Source: Umbilicaria muhlenbergii (Eukaryota > Ascomycota > Lecanoromycetes > Umbilicariales > Umbilicariaceae). Taken from it: a stretch of DNA of 64,000 bases. A program made the position numbers and the translations under genes. Below, one piece after another: positions 57,919 through 64,000 of the stretch (the first letter of the stretch is position 1; each line of letters starts with the position of its first letter). Location: contig KK106987.1 of assembly GCA_000611775.1 (NCBI GenBank), positions 1,054,001 to 1,118,000 on the forward strand. Reading direction: 5' to 3'. The notes beneath the pieces were generated by a model. The model was not told the origin of the DNA, ran no database searches, and saw nothing but the letters and a program-made list of their open reading frames with translations.

Positions 57919-58253
57919 CGGAGCTGGAGACGTTCGAAACGAAGTGGTTGAAAGTCTGCTTGAGAAGAGGAAATAACTTCAGGACAAGGGAAGGTCCTGG
58001 ATAGGTCCTGGATATCAGTGCTTGGTGCTGTTGGATTCACTCGCTGAGCGATGACTGTTTCTGGGTATGGAATGTCTGGTGATCTCCAGAAATTCAGTGA
58101 ATATAAGCACATGAACACGTGGAACAAATGGGATTGGTGCAAGCAAGTATGGTATTCCTGAATGGTACAGCTTTTGCAAAGCTCAGTCATAATATACGAT
58201 GAGTAATGCTCACTTCGAGTCATTGAATGTCCTCCGAGAAAACTTTCCTATTT
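57919..58253. other. Intergenic
   Basis: Between NDUFAF3 (3' end) and the start of the hypothetical gene, both on the minus strand. No feature recognised. Confidence 0.55.
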
Positions 58254-59041
58254 CTACCTTGGCTCTTTCCACCCTATCGGGATGAGCGCTGCAGCGATAT
58301 TTCCCACGCCCCTTTCCGTAGCAAGAAGGTTGAACTGGGCCGCTGCGTTCCTGGTATCTTGAATATCGACTCTTATACCCAGCGAATTGATGTACTTCCT
58401 CGTTTCAGGCGAGATTGGATATGTGGAAGGTCCTAGCCCTAATATCAGAAGATCTGTAATTCGTCATTAGCACACTGCGATTCCATGCCTACAACCATTA
58501 TAGCTCATATACCAGGTTTTGGCCACATCAAATCCAGGACCCCCCAAGCCTCTTTGTCCACATCCCACTGTCCCTTTTTGTTGATCATTCTTCCTTTCTG
58601 TCCGCCTTCGGCCCTCCCACCTGCCTCCCACGGCCTCCAGCTGAATGCTTCTCCAGATACAAGTATACATCCACACCCGCCACTAATTTTCAGCCCGTTG
58701 TCCAGATGGAATCCGTCGTCTAGACAGGCATCAATAGCCGTCGTAGGCGCGGGTGTGTTCCCAAGTACGTTCATGGTCCCGAAGTCCGTCAGGGTGTCCT
58801 CTTTGGATTTAGGGCCGCGATCCGCGGTTTTTGGGGCGGGAGACGCATGTTGGGGCGGGACGGTGGTGAAAGTGCGGGCCACATTGGTGCGGATTGCGGG
58901 GCCTTTGGCAGTTGCAGGGAGGGTTCGACTCGAGGGTCGATGTTGGTAGGGACAGGTCAGTGTTCGGACTGCTGGTGAGCAGGATCGGGGGATGTCGGCA
59001 TGGCGAAGCGTTCGTAACAATTGCACGCTTGGAGGCTTCAT
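58254..59041 (-). CDS. NDUFAF3: NDUFAF3-like complex I assembly factor
   Basis: NDUFAF3 helps build the membrane and Q-module arms of mitochondrial complex I; it belongs to the Mth938/DUF498 fold. Exons 59041-58513 and 58453-58254 (59-bp intron, GTATAT...TACAG) give 242 residues. The N-terminus is an Arg/Ser/Thr-rich, acid-free presequence (LLRTLRHADIPRSC...ARTFTT). The domain then runs LTDFGTMNVLGNTPAPTTAIDACLDDGFHLDNG, WGVLDLMWPKPDLLILGLG across the junction, then RKYINSLGIRVDIQDTRNAAAQFNLLATERG and AALIPIGW. I chose ATG 59041, the first real ATG in the frame. Confidence 0.92.
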
Positions 59042-59548
59042 GGCTTCCAGACTATCAATCGAGCTTTGATGTTGCAAACTCACAGGAAGGTTGTTTGAGT
59101 GTCCAATTGGGAAGAAGATCTAGGAAGGATGATCTATTAATGGGAACTCGGCGATGCTCGTCGCAAAGTTCATCTGCTCCACCGCGTCATTGACTCGGAA
59201 CAGGAAATAAAGTTGACAGGTCAGATTGACCGACGCCTTGTCAAAGACAACATACGAGGTACACGAAGTTCAGCACTCATTTAATCTGGCCTGGAGTCTG
59301 ATTGCTCAGAGAGAGCCATTGTTTTATTTTGGTTGCTTGCTTTGGTCTATGGATGCCCTGAATTTATTGTATCAACCCTAAGGGTCTTAATAATTCCCTC
59401 CTTTTCTCGCTGAGAATGTTACCCACAGTCGTCCACTCGTGCTACACCAGGCACGACTGATACAGCTTTATATTATACAGGATTCTTCTCGGTACAGAGG
59501 ACGCTATGACCGTGTGTCTGGATGTAACGTCTGCCCCACATAGCCAGC
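59042..59548. other. Intergenic
   Basis: Between the permease 3' end and the NDUFAF3 start. No feature recognised. Confidence 0.55.
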
Positions 59549-61413
59549 TTATCTTCCACATTTCCTAAGCTCCAAGTATCGTAGTGGTGGATATACCAAA
59601 GCTGCCCAAGAGAACCCGACATAATTGCCCATCTACGCAGTGTCAGTCCAAGGTCTAGACTTTCATGACACCGTCGCGAGGTATCCCGGGGCTGAGGGCT
59701 TGTACTCACGTCTGCGCCATACTCGCCAACCTCCTTGGCTATCGGTCCAATATACCACACTTGTGCCATGCATAAGATAGCGCCACCCCACCCTACTAAG
59801 AACGCAATTAAAGCAGCAATGCCCTTCGGCAGCTTCGAGCGGTCATCCCATACTGCCCAGTCGTAACCCCTCCTTTTGCGGAAGATAAGCTGTTCCTCGA
59901 GTGTGATGGCAATCCAGATTGCAACCCAGTAGCCCATGAGTGCTAGGAAATTCTGAAATATTACGGCCAGTGAGTTGCGGCCTGCAAGAGCACAGACTGT
60001 ATAGATCACAACGCCTATCGTGTTCCAAACGAAGCGGGGCACTTTCGCCGCGTAACGGCCCAAAATCTGGAAATTTATTCCGGAAGAATATGTCGGTGGT
60101 ATGAGATTGGCGACAAGACCTAGGGCAACGACTACACCACAGAATTTGCCAAAGCCGTGGAGGGACGAGAAGCCCTCGACAATAAGAGCACCTTGACTGA
60201 TTGAATACGCAGTCGAGTAGGCAGGGTTTGCTGCAATACCAGAGGCGAGGCCGATGCCGAGAATGAATGCAAAAGTAAAGGAGGAAATGAGACCGAGGAG
60301 AATGAGAGTGGATAGGGCCCAACGCGACGTGCGCGGTGGGTAGTACGCAAAATAGTCAGCTGCGGTACCGCTGTAGGTAATAGCAGCACTAAGGCAAAGG
60401 GAGAAGAACGAAAGCCTGTTGTGGAATTAGAGCCTGTCTAAGAAGCAACTCTCTGGAGGAAGGTACCTGTTTCCAATGACCGTGCGTGGATCACCCATAG
60501 ATGGGCTAGATAGATCGTAATTCGAGGCTGAGACACCGAACAGTATACTCCATACCACAATCTGCGGCAGGAAGGCATAGCTGGTGAATGGATGTTTAGC
60601 AACAAAGCATCAGTCTAACAGAGGAAAACACACCGTTCGTAAGAGTGAAATAGCTGTATACCGAACGTGGAGATAGCCCATGTAATTACAGCAACTATGA
60701 TAATACCTGGAAAACCGGTTCAGTAGCCGTTCTTCCAAACATAGACCACGGGTTGGTACCGACGACAACAGAGAGGCTGCCGTCGGGAGAAACAGCAGAT
60801 AGTATCTGTCCGGCAATGACACAGTCTATTAAGGCGTATCCCAGTAAGATGACCAAGTTGAGCAAGACGATAAGTTTGCTTGGCCACCATCCCATGGTAT
60901 ACCTAGCAAATATCTAGGGAAATGCGTCAGCTTGATCCTCTAGAACGCAGACAGAGGTGACAATACCATTGTACGATTGCCAGAGACTGGCCCCCAGGTG
61001 GCGATATAAGCAACCGCAAGGCTGCCAACAACGGATCCAAATACAGCACATAATGAAGCATCGGCGAAGCTCAGTCCGTAGACCGCTGGACCGAGCATGC
61101 CAAGTGTGACATTGTTTGCGGCCAAATTGATAGAAAACCAAAGAAGGAATGCTTGCGCGTAATTCTTCGGCGTTAGATCAAGCCTCTCATCGAGCTCCAC
61201 ACGCTGAATGCCTCGCGCTTCGAGGTTGTACTCAACCAGCTGCTTCTCAAAGTTCTTGGTATATCTCGCAATCTTTGCAGCAAACGTAAACGGAGGAGAA
61301 GCGGAGGCTGCACTATGATCATCAACTCGTGACTCATTGGAAGCGCTCTCCGGGCTTCCTGGCTCTATCCGCGCCTTCTCTACGTCTGCCAGCTTGACGG
61401 ACGGTATTGACAT
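59549..61413 (-). CDS. NCS1-family purine-cytosine permease (Fcy2-like)
   Basis: Proton-coupled uptake of cytosine and purines at the plasma membrane is the family role. Six exons (61413-60967, 60913-60760, 60706-60634, 60580-60467, 60415-59710, 59632-59549) give 525 residues, the normal length, with about 12 membrane helices. Motifs in order: the N-terminal cytosolic region ending LDLTPKNYAQAFLLWFSINLAANN, GPVSGNRTM joined to IFARYTMGWWPSK, SYERYAFLPQIVVW, GNRLSFFSLCLSAAITYSG, ADYFAYYPP, and a terminus that reads FSWAALVYPPLRYLELRKCGR after the last splice. All phases fit. Substrate choice between cytosine and purines is inferred from the family. Confidence 0.93.
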
Positions 61414-62625
61414 GACGCTCTACCACGGTAAGTATGAATGTTAAAACACAAAGAAGGAAGGCATGATATCCTTTTCGCAGGTATTACCCTGATCAAGTTC
61501 AACCGTATGATCTCAGAACGAAGACCAATTAGCTATTTCATCTCCTCTTCTGCAGCGATTGCGGAACATAAGCGGTTGGATGAAATAGATCTAACGGCTC
61601 TCGAACACCGGCTCTCATGCAATGTATTACACTCAGATACCTTGATCCCGAGATTTTCCCTGACGACTAGGCATCATGATTCCTTCGAATACCGGGGAGA
61701 TCTACTCTGGTGGTCTGTCTGTCGTTGTGGTTGAACGCCCTGAACGTGCCGTGCTTAGCAAGCACAAAGGGTGCAGAAAAAAGCATCCAGAGTTAGGTCT
61801 CACCTTTTGCAATTTGTTTATACGACTGTTATATCCGATGGGTAGTTAAGGTCAACGTTGTGCGTTTGTGAATCAAGGGTAGACTAACACATTTTAATTT
61901 GCGTAGCGTCATCTGATATGCGGAGCGTTTTTTTTTGGAGTGAGGCTAAATCGAAGAAGGGAATCACTTTAATTCGTGATATTTACTAATGACGCTCATT
62001 AGATTACAAGAGTTAGTACTGACAAATAGTGTAGGTCGGCCAATCAGAGGAATACTGGACATACATTATTCCAAGCCTTACTCAGGCAATTCATGTGTCT
62101 CAGTGGTCTCCCTCCAAAGACCAAAGTTTATGCAAGAGCCTTTAATCAATTGTGTATCAGGAATCAACAAACCTAGATCGAGACATATTTTCTTGATACT
62201 ATATTGAAGATCTATCTGTGAGGCTTTTCGTCCCGTCTGATAGGTTTAGTATACCATGTTTTAGGTAGAACACGGGCACCAGGGCATCTTCTTAATTCAT
62301 ACCTCACAAGAAGCATCCAAACATGACTATTGTACGAAGGATACCTTCCGCTGGTTGAGACGGCTTGACCTTCTGGTTCTGACCAATGAGAATAATCAAG
62401 CAATGACCAGCGCCGCCTAGAGTGGGATAAATATGTGAAGAAGTCCTAAAGAGCAGTGAACTGACGTGGAAGTCCTCCAGTATGCTGTTCAATCGAATGA
62501 GAGGAGTCAAACAACCTCCAAAGCTGGTACTATCCCGATGAAAGGCCCAATATCATTGCCTATTCCCTCAAGTCCTTGTACTCCATATCATGCATCGTGT
62601 GAACGAATCCTCTAGGGAAGATCTC
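61414..62625. other. Intergenic, 1.2 kb
   Basis: Fairly A/T-rich in its middle (61800-62250), with a 10-T run near 61929. No gene or transposon recognised; frames are short and unlike any family. Confidence 0.55.
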
Positions 62626-63272
62626 CTAGGCAAGACTCGCCCACGCACCCAAGACCGCACCAAGCAGCGGAAAAACTCCTCTACCCAGGTTGAGAACTCC
62701 CCACAAGTCAACGAGCTCTTTTGCAGACTCTCCTTTGGGCAACCCCACTTCCGTGACCTTATCCTTTACGTCCAAGCTCTCCATCTCTTTCGCCTTCGCT
62801 ATCAGCTTCGCATTGACACCGCTCATGACCAATTGAGTATACGGCACAATGCTGATAGTCATCACCGCGGCCAGTGCGTACATTTCACCTCTTGGGTGAT
62901 TTACAGACAACGGTGCGTTGTACAGCTTGATAGCAAGATAGCCGAAAGAAGCCAAAGACACGGCTGCGATAGGAGGAGCTGATGCCCTCCCTCGAAGGTA
63001 CATGGTACGCCATTGACGGACAAGAACGGGAGTGGGAGCAAGAAGGAGCGATGGGATAACTCCGTAAGAGAGGAAAGAGATCCCTCCTATATCATGTGAG
63101 AACAAACATCGAGCTTTCAAGGGGTGATGTGAGAGCGCCTCGAGGAGACTCGAGAAGTAGTGTTCAAGGAGAAGGTCTGGACGTGGATTGGACGAAGCAT
63201 ACCAGAGAGGATTGCCGATGTGGTGATGCCCACGACTTGGGCAAGCTTGATGGCAGTGGGTGTGTCTGCCAT
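62626..63272 (-). CDS. DUF1772 (anthrone oxygenase-like) membrane protein
   Basis: Exons 63272-63203 and 63086-62626 (116-bp intron, GTATGC...TATAG) give 176 residues. The start is MADTPTAIKLAQVVGITTSAILSG; the junction leads into GISFLSYGVIPSLLLAP, then PVLVRQWRTMYLRGRASAPP, the family core with RQW-xx-Y. Four hydrophobic helices are visible (about 8-35, 75-95, 105-125, 155-175), and an acidic/Lys loop (AKAKEMESLDVKDK) lies between. DUF1772 includes anthrone oxygenases of polyketide clusters, but also many proteins of unknown role. No polyketide synthase is nearby, so I infer an ordinary family member. The upstream frame lacks an ATG in the needed place. Confidence 0.8.
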
Positions 63273-63692
63273 TGCTGCAGGTGTAAATCGACCTTGCAAA
63301 GCGACAACTCTTCAGATGGCGCTTATCACTGAAATTTTCTGATTCGGACCTGATCTAGATAGCTGACCATGTGGTGTGCTCTTTGAATCATACGAGTGGA
63401 TCTCCTCAGTATTCTCAGTTCTTCAAAATGCTTGAAAGAGGGGGAATGCGGAGGAATACGGTCCCATCTATGCGGGGTTTTGTTCTCTTTTTAGCCCTCA
63501 TAAACTGAGTCTGTCGAGTCGGTAGCTTACACGCCGCTGGCTGTCTTTTAAACGGGACCAGGAATACAGCAGCTGGTCTTGGCAAGGATCTCCACCCTGA
63601 GAGGCTTGTGTCACTTCCTCTCCCATCACGTGCTACAAGGACAGAGTACCGTGCGAATTGCGACCACTGAAACTCGGATTCCTTTCATCTAG
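63273..63692. other. Intergenic with a dispersed repeat
   Basis: Holds the second copy of the dispersed repeat (63474-63560). Nothing else recognised. Confidence 0.55.
63474..63560 (+). repeat. Dispersed repeat, copy 2
   Basis: Same orientation and block order as 55549-55633: GGGGTTTT, TCTCTTTTTAG, CTCATAAACTGAGTCTG, GAGTCGG, CTTACACGCCGCT, then ACGGGACC. It sits between two minus-strand genes. Confidence 0.75.
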
Positions 63693-64000
63693 CTACGCAT
63701 AACGCCTACCTTCCCTAAACGCGGTCACAAAGCCCTGTTCGTTCTTCGCATATCCATCCAGCGTCGTCCTACTGTACCTGCTCTTGACCAGCGTCATCTG
63801 ATGCGAGGCCCATTGATTGGGTTGACCGACCTGGGATAGTACACGCAGTCGCTCTGTGTTACCCTCCCCTCCACTGCGAAGCGTTACTGGTAAAGGACAT
63901 AATATAAAGGAAACAGAACCGGTAGCCCGCAAGATGCTGGCCATGAACATATTCCGCATACTTGGGGATGTATCGCACACGGTGTCCAAGTGTATATTAA
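63693..64000 (-). CDS. 3' part of an unrecognised gene at the right edge
   Basis: A frame is open from the right edge of the window to a stop at 63693 (about 100 codons). The last 45 residues (QPNQWASHQMTLVKSRYSRTTLDGYAKNEQGFVTAFREGRRYA) look like folded coding sequence, while the part before them (about 63843-63930) looks poorer and could be an intron ending at a CCCAG acceptor near 63829. I do not recognise the family. The real start lies outside the window or in an upstream exon not seen here. Confidence 0.4.
   Translation of the reverse strand, partial: NIHLDTVCDTSPSMRNMFMASILRATGSVSFILCPLPVTLRSGGEGNTERLRVLSQVGQPNQWASHQMTLVKSRYSRTTLDGYAKNEQGFVTAFREGRRYA

Noticed and set aside
62626-63272. 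Reading the DUF1772 gene as part of a polyketide cluster
   Set aside because: There is no polyketide synthase or tailoring enzyme within the window; neighbours are a permease and an unknown fragment.
1-64000. CRISPR arrays, tRNA, rRNA or a biosynthetic cluster
   Set aside because: No regular spacer arrays, no A/B-box cloverleaf or conserved rRNA seen by eye, and no synthase-type genes; a tRNAscan or Infernal run would settle the RNA point.

Overview
The window reads as nuclear DNA of a filamentous ascomycete (Pezizomycotina). The evidence is dense genes on both strands, short introns (mostly 45-100 bp) with GTAAGT-like donors, and fungal versions of KEOPS Cgi121, Slx4, Nej1/XLF, Rtc1/Sea2, Hmt1, Cox4, Prp8 and an Fcy2-type permease. 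Dothideomycetes is my guess for the class, with low confidence. There is no bacterial or viral region, and I recognised no tRNA, rRNA or CRISPR. One assembly gap of 40 N lies at 29953-29992.

Layout. 1-10 kb: 5' part of a Zn2Cys6 regulator running off the left edge, CGI121, SLX4, an SRGG-rich protein, a Tim17-family protein, a small conserved protein whose first exon is only ATG, and a BTB protein. 10.8-15.2 kb: a kinesin-8 motor and MsrA. 15.8-22.9 kb: a 740-residue disordered protein with a C-terminal Cys motif, then NEJ1/XLF and cactin, divergent from each other. 24.2-25.8 kb: a forkhead factor. 25.8-29.8 kb: about 4 kb with no convincing gene. 29.8-37.5 kb: RTC1/SEA2 (WDR24-like) and HMT1, divergent. 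37.5-40 kb: a transposon graveyard with a decayed pogo-like transposase tail inside a pair of inverted repeats. 40-44.5 kb: proline dehydrogenase, an unrecognised protein with two possible RRM-like folds preceded by three 75-bp tandem repeats, and a small unknown gene. 45.4-56.5 kb: a short-chain dehydrogenase and COX4 (divergent), PRP8, and ribosomal protein eL34. 56.8-64 kb: an unknown gene, NDUFAF3, an Fcy2-like permease, a DUF1772 membrane protein and a partial gene at the right edge.

Most genes are unrelated housekeeping loci: DNA repair (SLX4, NEJ1), splicing (PRP8, cactin), mitochondria (COX4, NDUFAF3, PRODH, the Tim17-like protein), TORC1 control (RTC1), and translation or tRNA modification (eL34, CGI121). 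I see no biosynthetic or defence cluster. I worked out the exon structures by hand from splice sites, reading-frame continuity and remembered family conservation; none is confirmed by transcripts. The least explained parts are the RRM-like gene with its 5' repeats, the repeat-bounded 38.6-39.75 kb element, the dispersed repeat at 55.5 and 63.5 kb, and the 4-kb gene desert.
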